Below, in pieces: positions 1 to 8,605 of a stretch of 64,000 bases of DNA. The translations under genes and the position numbers were made by a program. The notes beneath the pieces were generated by a model. That model saw only the letters and a list, made by a program, of their open reading frames with translations. It was not told the DNA's origin and did not search any database. Location of the stretch: NCBI GenBank assembly GCA_026702845.1, contig JADCLS010000018.1, positions 62,001-126,000 of the forward strand, given 5' to 3'. The stretch is from Candidatus Heimdallarchaeota archaeon. GTDB taxonomy: Archaea; Asgardarchaeota; Heimdallarchaeia; Heimdallarchaeales; Kariarchaeaceae. The first letter of the stretch is position 1, and each line of letters opens with the position of its first letter.

Positions 1-251
1 ATAATCTGAAAGTATAGGTCAGTATTCTTGAGGTATATTAGTGATTGATCAGATGCAGAAGCATTGATCTGTTGGTCTGAGAGTATGATTGGGTTTTCCT
101 GTGTTCCATTTCCTTGTAGAGAATTATCAACAGCAAAATCTAGTAGATCTTGATTTGATTCTATCAATATTGGACCCAAATTCGAATTTACTTGAATGAT
201 AGGGACAACCCCCAAAACTATTAAAAAAATAACTAATTTTGATAAGCGCAC
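1..251 (-). CDS. Secreted NosD-like right-handed beta-helix protein, N-terminal part only
   Basis: The frame opens at a GTG (251-249) just after an in-frame stop and runs off the left edge, so only about 83 residues are visible. It begins with a short basic start and a hydrophobic signal segment (LVIFLIVLGVVPII). Then come the pattern GNGTQENPI and the phrase IYLKNTDLYF. These resemble the opening of NosD/parallel beta-helix repeat proteins of archaeal cell surfaces (family knowledge). A TATA-like TTTATA on the minus strand is centred about 24 bases upstream of the GTG, which favours a leaderless start there. The C-terminal part, and hence any anchor, lies outside the window. Confidence 0.6.
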   Translation of the reverse strand, partial: MRLSKLVIFLIVLGVVPIIQVNSNLGPILIESNQDLLDFAVDNSLQGNGTQENPIILSDQQINASASDQSLIYLKNTDLYFQI

Positions 252-272
252 AGGAAATATAATTCACTTCTC

Positions 273-278
273 TATAAA
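273..278 (-). promoter_or_regulatory. TATA box for the NosD-like gene
   Basis: TATAAA on the plus strand (TTTATA on the minus strand) is centred about 24 bases before the GTG start at 251, the spacing expected for an archaeal promoter of a leaderless mRNA. Confidence 0.4.
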
Positions 279-470
279 TGCCTTCTTAGGACTTTTTGGC
301 AAAAAGAAAGAATCAATACTTGAAAAAACCATATTCTTAATTCATGCGTATTGACATCCAAAGAATGAAATATTCCATCACCAAATCCAAGCCAAATTTC
401 TGTGATAAATGCAGCAAAATCATCAAGTAATTGTAAGAATTCAATTATTATATTACGGTGGATATTGATC

Positions 471-1436
471 ATGACGTATTTTCTAAAACGACTATATTTT
501 GGTTTTCTTGCATTCACTATTGTCGAGATCCTGGCAGGATCTTCACCAAATTGGATAATTCAACCATGGACATATTTTGTTACCATCCCTCTCTATACAT
601 TGCATTTTCTTTTCTTTATCTCTTTGGCTATTCGTTACCAAAAGACTACCCTGAAAGAATTGTACCTTTTCGGGATCATTATCGGTCTTTATGAGACCTG
701 GATAACCAAGGTGATCTGGAGTGGATATGGCCATGATGGTAATTTCGCATTGGGATCAGTATTAGGTATGGGTATACAGGAAACTTTGTTACTAACATTA
801 TTCTGGCATCCATTACTCGCCTTTGTATTTCCTCTAGTTATTATCAACTCCTACCTTTACAATGTGGAATCCTCACATTTATTTCCTGATCTCTATTGGT
901 TAACTACTGATCAGAAGAATGCCAAGCTATTACGATATTCAATATTTATTTTTGGGGTATTGATTTTAGCAGCAAATGGAGGTAACCCCATTACTGTTTT
1001 GATAACTGCAGTACCTAACCTTATTCTTCTATATCTTGGGAAACGGTTACTCTTCAAGGAACAGGGAACAGAAGCATTGGAAGAAGCTCTTTACTCACGA
1101 GGTATGAGCTTCAAAGTCATTTCATTTCTGCTGGCCTTTCTCTATATCGTGACCTTCATTTTCATCTTTCCTGAACATATTCCTGGATATACTACTATAT
1201 TGGTTACTATTGCGTATTATCTTGTATTCATCTATTTTCTGGTGAAAGCTAAGCCGTATGAAGGGCATCAGATGTACGAAACCAAAATTAACTGGTTCAA
1301 ATGGTACTCGATTATGTTTATTTTTGCTGCTTTGTTCTCCCTAATTATTCCAGTAGTAATGGTACTATTTATCATAATTATAATTCTGCAAATACCATTT
1401 TCAGTCTATGTTGCATACATTATGATCAGAAGATAA
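471..1436 (+). CDS. Polytopic membrane protein, unknown function
   Basis: A 321-residue protein made almost wholly of hydrophobic segments; about nine or ten membrane helices can be counted. The frame is open from an ATG at 402, but the start at 471 (MTYFLKRLY) is preferred. It puts a normal basic N-terminus before the first helix, and an AT-rich TATA-like stretch (about 446-456) lies a little more than 20 bases upstream. Loops contain short motifs such as WSGYGHDGNF and GMGIQETLLL, where conserved polar residues in membrane segments hint at a transporter or enzyme. I do not recognise the family. It is transcribed divergently from the truncated NosD-like gene. Confidence 0.7.
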   Translation: MTYFLKRLYFGFLAFTIVEILAGSSPNWIIQPWTYFVTIPLYTLHFLFFISLAIRYQKTTLKELYLFGIIIGLYETWITKVIWSGYGHDGNFALGSVLGMGIQETLLLTLFWHPLLAFVFPLVIINSYLYNVESSHLFPDLYWLTTDQKNAKLLRYSIFIFGVLILAANGGNPITVLITAVPNLILLYLGKRLLFKEQGTEALEEALYSRGMSFKVISFLLAFLYIVTFIFIFPEHIPGYTTILVTIAYYLVFIYFLVKAKPYEGHQMYETKINWFKWYSIMFIFAALFSLIIPVVMVLFIIIIILQIPFSVYVAYIMIRR

Positions 1437-1465
1437 ATAGAATGAATTTGTGATCAAATGTTCTA

Positions 1466-1933
1466 TTATTGATAACTAGTATATTTTGAGACCCATTCTA
1501 ATAGTTTTTCCATTTCAATATTTTCTTTAACCAAATCAAAAAATCGATGGAGCTTATGGATTTCATTCTTAGGATATTTTTTCTTGAATCTCGATTTTCT
1601 GTTTAATAAACCAAGCTTGTCCAAATCGATTTTGTTCTTTCTAGCAATGTTGTGCCACCAAACCTCCAAATTATTTGGAATGATTATAATGAATTTCTCG
1701 TTATTCTTATTCTTGAGTAGTTGTAAATTGAACGCAACATCTATCAAATCAAAATCGTTCATCAATGGGTGTTTTTCATTGTAATCTTCATCAATAACAC
1801 CTAAACCGACTTTCTCATTAAATAAATCATGTAATACTTGTGATTTAGATCCTGAATGGACAATATCGCTTTTCGCTATCGAGGAGCAATATTTAATCAT
1901 TTCAATATCATTATAACATTCTAAGAAAATCAT
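1466..1933 (-). CDS. Small TOPRIM-like partner protein of the upstream AAA ATPase
   Basis: A 155-residue protein whose ATG overlaps the stop of the ATPase gene by four bases (ATGA), so the two are translationally coupled. The N-terminus FLECYND has a glutamate after a hydrophobic strand. After a HSGSK stretch comes GLGVIDEDY, a strand ending in D48-E-D50. This E...DxD layout is that of a reduced TOPRIM nuclease fold (inference from pattern). The C-terminal half is basic and helical (NRKSRFKKKYPK). Small proteins with this layout beside SMC/OLD-type ATPases are known in prokaryotic defence modules such as PARIS. Whether this is the same system cannot be decided here. Confidence 0.6.
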   Translation of the reverse strand: MIFLECYNDIEMIKYCSSIAKSDIVHSGSKSQVLHDLFNEKVGLGVIDEDYNEKHPLMNDFDLIDVAFNLQLLKNKNNEKFIIIIPNNLEVWWHNIARKNKIDLDKLGLLNRKSRFKKKYPKNEIHKLHRFFDLVKENIEMEKLLEWVSKYTSYQ

Positions 1934-2940
1934 AGCTCATCAATCAGTTCGTTTAGACTGAAAAATGGGTCTCCTCTTAATAATGAGAGCACCTCAGCCC
2001 TATTCAATTGTTTTACCTTAGTTTCAAAATCCCTAGAATATACTAAATTAATTAGGGTTTCTTCTGGATTGCATTTATGTATGATTGTATCAAGGAAATA
2101 CGGATTATGAGAAGTGATAAAGTAACTATTAGTATTATCGTTTGCGATAGCTTCTCCTAATTCTTTTATATAATGAGGAAAAATATGGCCTTCTGGTTCC
2201 TCAAAAACTAATATTGAATTTTCATTACTCTCAATTGCGATAATATGTGATATAAATGAAACAATTGTATCTGCGACTAATTGAATCGGATAGCTTATTA
2301 CTACTCCATCAACCTCTTTAGCGATTGCTATTTGTTTTGTAGCAGGATTTAGATTTAATTTATAGCCAAAATCTTCTACAATTTCTTTTACTGTATTCCT
2401 GTAATCTTTTGACCCATTAACAATATCAAATAAATTCACCCCAAATGGTGGATGAAATTGTTTTCCTTTGTATTCATAATTTTTAGAATTTGGTAATATG
2501 TAATATTTAATTTTTTCAAGTAGACCAAATACTTCACCGAATTTCTTAATTAAATCATATGAAACCTCATGGAGACTTAAATCTCTCTTATCATTTGTGA
2601 TTTTTCGAAATGAGTATTCATAATTATCATTTGTCAGTGTATCTGATCTTGAAAAGATGATTTTTAGTGATTCATTAATTACCTTTAATTGAACATTAAT
2701 GTCAAGAAATTCAATCATAATTTCATTATAGTATAACTCATCATAAAATAAATTTGAAAGTGAGGTCATTCTGATAAAATCATCTAATTTACCTTCATTT
2801 CCAACAGCACTCAATAATCCAAGTGTCTCCAGAATATTAGATTTACCAGAATTAGCTTCTCCGATGAAAATATTATATTTTTTCGTCTCAATTTCTAAAT
2901 CTACAATCGATTTAAAATTCTTGATTCTTAATTTGGACAC
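1930..2940 (-). CDS. SMC/OLD-like AAA ATPase
   Basis: A 336-residue ATPase starting with GTG. It shows an N-terminal SMC/RecF-type strand (LRIKNFKSI), a Walker A GEANSGKSN at about residues 27-35, and a Walker B ILVFEEPEGH at about 242-251, where the acidic pair follows the strand. A SHNPYFLDT switch-histidine segment lies near 280. This is the arrangement of AAA ATPases related to OLD and to the ATPases of PARIS, Septu and similar systems. It lacks the C-terminal TOPRIM nuclease found in true OLD/GajA proteins. Instead, the gene immediately downstream and overlapping encodes a small TOPRIM-like protein. Role in anti-virus defence is inferred. Confidence 0.8.
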   Translation of the reverse strand: MSKLRIKNFKSIVDLEIETKKYNIFIGEANSGKSNILETLGLLSAVGNEGKLDDFIRMTSLSNLFYDELYYNEIMIEFLDINVQLKVINESLKIIFSRSDTLTNDNYEYSFRKITNDKRDLSLHEVSYDLIKKFGEVFGLLEKIKYYILPNSKNYEYKGKQFHPPFGVNLFDIVNGSKDYRNTVKEIVEDFGYKLNLNPATKQIAIAKEVDGVVISYPIQLVADTIVSFISHIIAIESNENSILVFEEPEGHIFPHYIKELGEAIANDNTNSYFITSHNPYFLDTIIHKCNPEETLINLVYSRDFETKVKQLNRAEVLSLLRGDPFFSLNELIDEL

Positions 2941-3123
2941 TATACTTCAATCCATTCACTGATATTGTTTATTTTAAGAATAGTACTTGATTATGTATTA
3001 TTGGTTATATCTTTTTTAAAACTTTTTCCATTAAATCATCATCACTCTATTTTGCAATCAATTTCAATTGATAAGCTTCCTTTTTCTTCTAAAGTATTGA
3101 TTTTTGGGAATGCTCTGAGCAAT

Positions 3124-3132
3124 CCTTAAATC
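3124..3132 (+). promoter_or_regulatory. TATA box for the membrane-protein pair
   Basis: CCTTAAATC is centred about 26 bases before the ATG at 3154. The 213-base gap upstream (2941-3153) holds nothing else that I recognise. Confidence 0.4.
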
Positions 3133-3153
3133 AGAATCGATGAAATTAAACCA

Positions 3154-3639
3154 ATGAACGAATCACCCGAAAATGAAGATAATGTTATAACGAGTAATGA
3201 AGAACTCAATACTTCAATTCCAGAAAAACAAATAGAACCCTCTTTAGAAGAGGATGAGAGTAAAGAGGATAGAATTCCTGTCCGTAATGCCAATTACGAG
3301 TTTGATAGCACTGAAGAGAGGATTATTTCACATGTGGGAATTATTGGATTGATCATTGGAGGTCTTTTCATTCTGACTGGTCTAATAGATACTATCTTTA
3401 TGTTCATTGGTAGTGAATTCACTTTAGCACGTCTGATCACCAATTTTATTTACCTTGTACTATGTGTAGCTTTCTTTCTGCCATTCCAAGACCTATGGCA
3501 GATTCAAAGAACAAAAGGTAATGACATCGACCTGCTTATGAAGGGTTTTACTAGGATGACATTGGGTTTTAAGCTGATAGTTGCTGGATTTGGTGTACTT
3601 TTAATCATCAATGTGATTGAATTATTTGGAGGTAACTGA
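3154..3639 (+). CDS. Small membrane protein with acidic N-terminal tail
   Basis: A 161-residue protein. Residues 1-50 are hydrophilic and strongly acidic. They are followed by YEFDSTEERI and then three hydrophobic segments separated by the loop FLPFQDLWQIQRTKGNDI. The next gene repeats the same plan (YEF..., then VPMDNLFNIVKTEGQDI), so the two are tandem paralogues. The ATG sits about 26 bases after a TATA-like box, giving a leaderless message. Function not recognised. Confidence 0.65.
   Translation: MNESPENEDNVITSNEELNTSIPEKQIEPSLEEDESKEDRIPVRNANYEFDSTEERIISHVGIIGLIIGGLFILTGLIDTIFMFIGSEFTLARLITNFIYLVLCVAFFLPFQDLWQIQRTKGNDIDLLMKGFTRMTLGFKLIVAGFGVLLIINVIELFGGN
3629..3635 (+). promoter_or_regulatory. 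Shine-Dalgarno site deciding the start at 3641
   Basis: GGAGGT precedes the ATG at 3641 by the usual distance and excludes the upstream start at 3617. First genes of operons here lack such sites, while internal genes carry them. Confidence 0.55.
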
Positions 3640-3640
3640 T

Positions 3641-3976
3641 ATGCCAGAATATGAATTCAATAATGAGGAAAATGCAATATTTAAATCAGCAACAGACTGG
3701 ATGTCTCGTGCTGCAGGGGTGGCTTTCTTCAACGGAATAATCCTCCTATTGATCTCTGCTCTAGGTGAGGATATTCCACGCACAATCTATGCGGTATCCT
3801 TCTGTTTTCAAGCCCTTGTGTTCTACGTTCCCATGGATAATCTATTCAATATTGTAAAAACCGAGGGTCAAGATATCAAGGAATTAATTAAAGCAATGAA
3901 AGAATTGAGGATAGGGTGGTCTGTTTACGTGTTACTGCAACTAATCGGCCTTATAGCTCTAATCATCAGTTACTAG
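3641..3976 (+). CDS. Small membrane protein, paralogue of its upstream neighbour
   Basis: A 111-residue protein with three to four hydrophobic segments. The frame extends upstream to 3617, but the ATG at 3641 is chosen because a GGAGGT ribosome-binding site lies eight bases before it. That start also gives MPEYEFNNEE, which aligns with the YEFDSTEE of the upstream protein. The first gene ends at 3639, so the two genes are one base apart and surely co-transcribed. The shared loop K-T-x-G-x-DI suggests a common ancestor and perhaps a heteromeric membrane complex (inference). Confidence 0.65.
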   Translation: MPEYEFNNEENAIFKSATDWMSRAAGVAFFNGIILLLISALGEDIPRTIYAVSFCFQALVFYVPMDNLFNIVKTEGQDIKELIKAMKELRIGWSVYVLLQLIGLIALIISY

Positions 3977-4031
3977 TACTTGAAATATTAACGAATATCT
4001 CTATGATTATCGAATTTGGATAAACTTCAAT

Positions 4032-4199
4032 TTACTCGGTACCATCGCCCCATTTGTGGGCACAATCTTTGCATTCATACAATTGGTGATAGCGTGGGAT
4101 CATTCCTGCATATCCTGCTGGTGGTCGGGTTTTATCATCAGACGAAATTACTCTTTTTGCCGGTGCATCGCACTTAGGACAACGATTTTCTGTACTCAT
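4032..4199 (-). CDS. Zinc-ribbon microprotein (55 residues)
   Basis: The minus-strand frame gives MSTENRCPKC...YECKDCAHKWGDGTE. Two CxxC pairs (C7PKC10 and C43KDC46) lie 33 residues apart, the spacing of a zinc ribbon, and an HKW follows the second pair as in many archaeal ribbons. The ATG is about 27 bases after a minus-strand TATA box (CTTTAAAC), so it looks like a genuine leaderless gene. The partner or target is unknown. Small ribbons of this type often bind RNA or DNA or act as subunits of larger machines (family knowledge). Confidence 0.75.
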   Translation of the reverse strand: MSTENRCPKCDAPAKRVISSDDKTRPPAGYAGMIPRYHQLYECKDCAHKWGDGTE

Positions 4200-4222
4200 G
4201 ATAGTAATTATTCAAACATACC

Positions 4223-4230
4223 GTTTAAAG
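4223..4230 (-). promoter_or_regulatory. TATA box for the zinc-ribbon gene
   Basis: CTTTAAAC on the minus strand is centred about 27 bases before the ATG ending at 4199. Confidence 0.45.
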
Positions 4231-4319
4231 TTTTTGCAGAATGTTTTTTGCTTTGCTAAAAGTCATGAATTTAAGGATGAAATTATCACTAAGTATTATA
4301 TCTGTCTAATAATGAATTC

Positions 4320-7300
4320 TTAGATATATCTTCGTCTATAAACTATGAAAGAGAACAAAATTATCATCATGAAACCTAGCTCAAAACCAGGAACTGGAAG
4401 ATCTGGAGAAACAGGATCATCTGTAACACCCTCTGTGGTAGTTGAAACAATAGATGTAGTATTTTCATACCTAACACTGAATTCCTTTGAATCTCCAAAA
4501 ATATCCTGCATCCCGGAAATTGAAACCCGAACTCTATATTTACCAAAGTTCTCTCCATTTATGGTGAGAATGGGGATGCTGACACTGGACTTACCTGTAT
4601 TAGCTACTCCACTAACCAGTTCAATAATCCTACCATTACTATCCAGCAAGCTAAGATCGACCTTTGAATCATCATTGGCCCTATCAGATGGTGACCATGA
4701 TAGTTCAAGAGTATTTCCAACTGAGATGGTGAATTCCTGGTTAATATCTACGTAAATACTGTCTTCACCTACAATAGTAAACAGAGGAGAGACTGCTGGA
4801 TCCGTATTAGGATGCATAATTCTCATAAAATATGTCCCGGGCTTGACATTCCATGGTGTCCAGGTAATGGAGCGAGTTTCAATTCGATCCGGGGGGACTA
4901 CAAAAACATCAGAACCCAATTCTTCAACCAGCTCAAGAGTAATACCATCCATGTCAGGGAAGAAGGATTGTTCAAAGATGAAGGACATCTCCTGGTATAT
5001 CAAATAGAGATCAGGTCTTGATGAATCTATGGTTCCTGGCTCAAGATCAACAACCCTAGAGGTGAACTCCAGCCCAGATAGACTAATAGTTGTATTTAGA
5101 GACAAATACTCAATTGAAATATTCATTCCATTCAACACCTCCCTGGCCTTGTTTACCTGGTCCTTGACAGGAGTATCACTGAAATCAAATATGATGGCGA
5201 ATTTACCTACTTTGGAGAAATCACTCGTATTCCTAGAATAAGGAGGGTCTCTTACACCGTCTCTTGTAATTATTTTTATCTTGATATCATCAGCAGTTCC
5301 CTGATTTTTGAATACTATAGGGCCAATTCTTAGATTTAATCGCACCTTACCATTCTGAATGGCATGAATTGTATCAGATGACTCATCTGACTGAATAAAA
5401 CGAGAAGATTCGATTGTCAAACCTGTTTGTGAAGAACCATCTAATTGCATGTATTGCTGTCTAAGTATTCGACCATCAGGTAATACATCAACTCTTCTTA
5501 ACACTTCATTATTCAGGAGAAATACTATTCTCACATATCCATCCATCTGTCTAATGAATTGAATATTTCCGTAAATACGTTCCAGTCTATCATCTAGTGA
5601 ATTACCATATATCCCTTCTTCTTCCAATAATCGAGAAAATCTTCTTTCAGAACCAGTTCCACTAATTACTGCTGATGGAAGGAAAAATGAATTGAATATC
5701 CTGTTGAGATCAATATCAGTAGGACGACCATCAATGAGTACTTCAGTTCTTGATAACTCTGAAGTACAGGTTGTATCACATAATGGGTCTGTTGGGGCAG
5801 CTTCCTCATCTAGAGATAATGGCATCAGATGAGTAGTTGAACAGGTAGTATACACTTCTCCTCTGAAATAGCAGCTTGAGAACCTTTTTTCTTTAGAGAA
5901 GACGAAGGAAATAGTTGATCCTGCTTGAAATTCATATATTGCCTCATTATCTAGCATAACGCCACCTGTGGCAACAGTACCCTCATAATATCCAGATTTC
6001 ACACCCCAGACCAATTGTAATGGTTTATCAAAGATATCAAGATTGTCACCAAAGCTAAGAAAAGGTTCCTCAGTAAATGTATCAGGATCAGATCTCAATG
6101 AAACCCTGAAAGAAGGATCTAATGTATGTGCATCATCAAAGGTCCAATCACCAATCAACTGGTCAACATTGATATTTGCTCCACCAAATCCAGGGAGCGC
6201 AAAGCATTTTCCAAATTGACATACACCCCTTCCAGTTGCATTAGAACTTTGTTTTGCTGTAATGCTGATATCTTGTAATTCCAGGCTGGGATCATCTATA
6301 CTAAATCTTAGTGCGAGTATCCCATTTCTGGTGTACTGTGGACTTTGATCGACCCAGAAATCAAAATGCCCGGTAGCATCACTCCAACGGGGAGAGGGAA
6401 GCAGCATTTCTTTATCTGGATTATCCGTGCTGAAAATGATAAAAGATCGAAGTTTTCTATTTAGGCTAACAGCTGAATCATCAGGGAAATATTGACTTGC
6501 AACAAAATCAAATCTTACTTTTCCTTCTACCGCACAACCCTCAATGCAGACTGGAACTCGTTCATGATCATAAATAGCAACTATCTGTATAGTATCATCA
6601 TTAATGGTGGGATCAACCACATTAGCCAGTAATGGTGTAGATTTATCTATTCGCTTAACAAAATTCCTAACCTTGGGTACAGTTGATTCATAGGATATAT
6701 CAAAGAAGCTATCAACATTGAATGTCTGTGTCTTGTTTGACTCGTCAGGACTGATACCTTGTGCTTCGTTGACATCTACCATAGAGATGGATAGTACTTT
6801 CTCATTCAGCTGTCTGGGTGTGATTCCTGGGAATGTATTTCTGTAATCCCAGTTATATACCACACGTGATCCCCTGAGAATACCCTTAATGATTCCTCCC
6901 TCATCTCCACCATAGTCTCCTGCAACATCACTACATACACTGTCAGCAATTGTCACCGAAGTTCCATCATCAAGATTGGCAACAAGTAAGGGTGAACATT
7001 TATCGAGGTATTTAGTATTTAGACCTCTGAATTGGATTGTACTGGGGTAGATACCATTGATTGGCCCTGTTGCTGGTGGGATATCCAACTGATAGGCTAT
7101 ATCAAAGAATGAATCCACTTGGAAGTCTCCTAAGAATGGGTGAATTATCACATCATCTGGATCATCTTTCAAGAAGATCTTGAATGAAATATCTCTACTA
7201 TTCAGATCATCAGTGCTTAGACCTGGATAGAGATCCTCGGGTTCAAATCCTGCATCATACCATATCCAATCAGGTGTGCCATTATGTGGTACAATTCCAA

Positions 7301-8417
7301 TTCTAAGGAAGGAGGTATCACATCGCTCCACCGGTTCTTCAAGCTCTACATTGTAAATAACACATAGTTCGGTTTGACCAGGAACAACATTAATTTGCGG
7401 TTTAAATCCTCCTCTAATTGATGGCGTTGGTCCAAATGTAGCATTAACTCCCCAGTGACCTGAGACACTAGCATAATCGATTCTATAATCAATATCAAAG
7501 AAACTATCCACCTGGAAGCTACCACCTGGAATGTAAGGTGCAGCCAGGCCTTGTGCCCCTCTGTAGGTATCAGATTTTCTCTGAAATTGTTCCTTGGCAC
7601 GTGTTGCCGATATTGATGCAGAATTTCCAGAAGTTACATCCTCAAAGGTTATCATTGCGAGTTTATCAGCAATCATATCCAGTGGAGTTCCGGGAAATAC
7701 TTTCGTGGGATCAAAACTAAACGTGAATGCAGATCCTGCATTACCGCAACTTCCAGGTTCACATAGATAATATTCAAGACCTGCATCGTCTGTGGCAAAA
7801 ATTCTCACATTTTCAAATCTCACCTCAAAATCAACAATCACTGATTTTAGGGTAATATTAGGTGACGGATCTTCAGGATTGTATTTCTCAACCATAATAT
7901 CAAAAAACTGATTGGGGTAGCTACGAAGGAATTGATGATCCCCAGTCAGAGCAAACACTTCTGGATTACTACTATCGTATATCTTTAGTCCCTCATACAG
8001 GGGATTGAACTGCAAGGGAGACATTTCCTCATAGAGTGGATTGATTTCATCCAGGATCTTTGTACTTGATTTATCCAGATATTTAACCCGGAACTCATAG
8101 TAGCCCTCCCCGGTATCTACATCTGCACAGGTATCACTGCACACATTTATACTTGAGCCATCAGATAGTACTGCATCGATCTTGATCAGAGCTGGATCAA
8201 CCCCTTGTGTCATGAAAGTTATAGGAATGAAATGATCCATAGCCTGACGATACTCAGAACCATCGAATAAGATTTTTATTTCTGGATTTATAGTAACTTC
8301 TCCTTTAATCTCCTCTACCTCAGAAATTTCACTAGCTAGTGAAGCATATGAACTGGAAACAAGTAGAAGAATAAAAGGAATTAATAATAATTGAGTTTTA
8401 ATTATTCGTGATGTCAT
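4320..8417 (-). CDS. Large secreted repeat protein with PGF-CTERM-like sorting tail
   Basis: A 1365-residue protein. It has an N-terminal signal peptide (LLLIPFILLLVSSSYAS). At the C-terminus PGFEL is followed by a hydrophobic helix and an RRR cluster, the three-part layout of archaeosortase substrates (PGF-CTERM and Asgard equivalents; family knowledge). A threonine-rich linker (TTSIVSTTTEGVT) precedes it. The ectodomain holds repeats marked by VDSFFDIxY near residues 303, 435 and 567, about 130 residues apart. Many close cysteine pairs (CSDTC, CEPGSC, CIEGC, CQFGKC, CDTTC) suggest disulphides. The last 250 residues look Ig-like. I do not recognise the repeat family. A TATTTAAATATA box on the minus strand lies about 32 bases before the start. 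Confidence 0.8.
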   Translation of the reverse strand: MTSRIIKTQLLLIPFILLLVSSSYASLASEISEVEEIKGEVTINPEIKILFDGSEYRQAMDHFIPITFMTQGVDPALIKIDAVLSDGSSINVCSDTCADVDTGEGYYEFRVKYLDKSSTKILDEINPLYEEMSPLQFNPLYEGLKIYDSSNPEVFALTGDHQFLRSYPNQFFDIMVEKYNPEDPSPNITLKSVIVDFEVRFENVRIFATDDAGLEYYLCEPGSCGNAGSAFTFSFDPTKVFPGTPLDMIADKLAMITFEDVTSGNSASISATRAKEQFQRKSDTYRGAQGLAAPYIPGGSFQVDSFFDIDYRIDYASVSGHWGVNATFGPTPSIRGGFKPQINVVPGQTELCVIYNVELEEPVERCDTSFLRIGIVPHNGTPDWIWYDAGFEPEDLYPGLSTDDLNSRDISFKIFLKDDPDDVIIHPFLGDFQVDSFFDIAYQLDIPPATGPINGIYPSTIQFRGLNTKYLDKCSPLLVANLDDGTSVTIADSVCSDVAGDYGGDEGGIIKGILRGSRVVYNWDYRNTFPGITPRQLNEKVLSISMVDVNEAQGISPDESNKTQTFNVDSFFDISYESTVPKVRNFVKRIDKSTPLLANVVDPTINDDTIQIVAIYDHERVPVCIEGCAVEGKVRFDFVASQYFPDDSAVSLNRKLRSFIIFSTDNPDKEMLLPSPRWSDATGHFDFWVDQSPQYTRNGILALRFSIDDPSLELQDISITAKQSSNATGRGVCQFGKCFALPGFGGANINVDQLIGDWTFDDAHTLDPSFRVSLRSDPDTFTEEPFLSFGDNLDIFDKPLQLVWGVKSGYYEGTVATGGVMLDNEAIYEFQAGSTISFVFSKEKRFSSCYFRGEVYTTCSTTHLMPLSLDEEAAPTDPLCDTTCTSELSRTEVLIDGRPTDIDLNRIFNSFFLPSAVISGTGSERRFSRLLEEEGIYGNSLDDRLERIYGNIQFIRQMDGYVRIVFLLNNEVLRRVDVLPDGRILRQQYMQLDGSSQTGLTIESSRFIQSDESSDTIHAIQNGKVRLNLRIGPIVFKNQGTADDIKIKIITRDGVRDPPYSRNTSDFSKVGKFAIIFDFSDTPVKDQVNKAREVLNGMNISIEYLSLNTTISLSGLEFTSRVVDLEPGTIDSSRPDLYLIYQEMSFIFEQSFFPDMDGITLELVEELGSDVFVVPPDRIETRSITWTPWNVKPGTYFMRIMHPNTDPAVSPLFTIVGEDSIYVDINQEFTISVGNTLELSWSPSDRANDDSKVDLSLLDSNGRIIELVSGVANTGKSSVSIPILTINGENFGKYRVRVSISGMQDIFGDSKEFSVRYENTTSIVSTTTEGVTDDPVSPDLPVPGFELGFMMIILFSFIVYRRRYI

Positions 8418-8443
8418 TCGACATATCGAAATGTTTTCCTTCC

Positions 8444-8455
8444 TATTTAAATATA
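8444..8455 (-). promoter_or_regulatory. TATA box for the large secreted repeat protein
   Basis: TATTTAAATATA is centred about 32 bases upstream of the minus-strand ATG at 8417, leaving a leader of only a few bases. Confidence 0.5.
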
Positions 8456-8605
8456 GACAAATTCGAGAAAGATACTTTCCCCAATCTCATCAAATTATGC
8501 ACTATGGAACCATTAAACTATAAAATAATGATTACTAAAAACAAGTAACCTGAAGTATATGAAGAAAGAGGGGTTCCTAAAAGTATGAAAAATTTAAATT
8601 CAAGT

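Noticed and set aside
272..517. Minus-strand 81-codon frame
   Set aside because: It overlaps both the promoter of the NosD-like gene and the start of the membrane-protein gene, and has no recognisable features.
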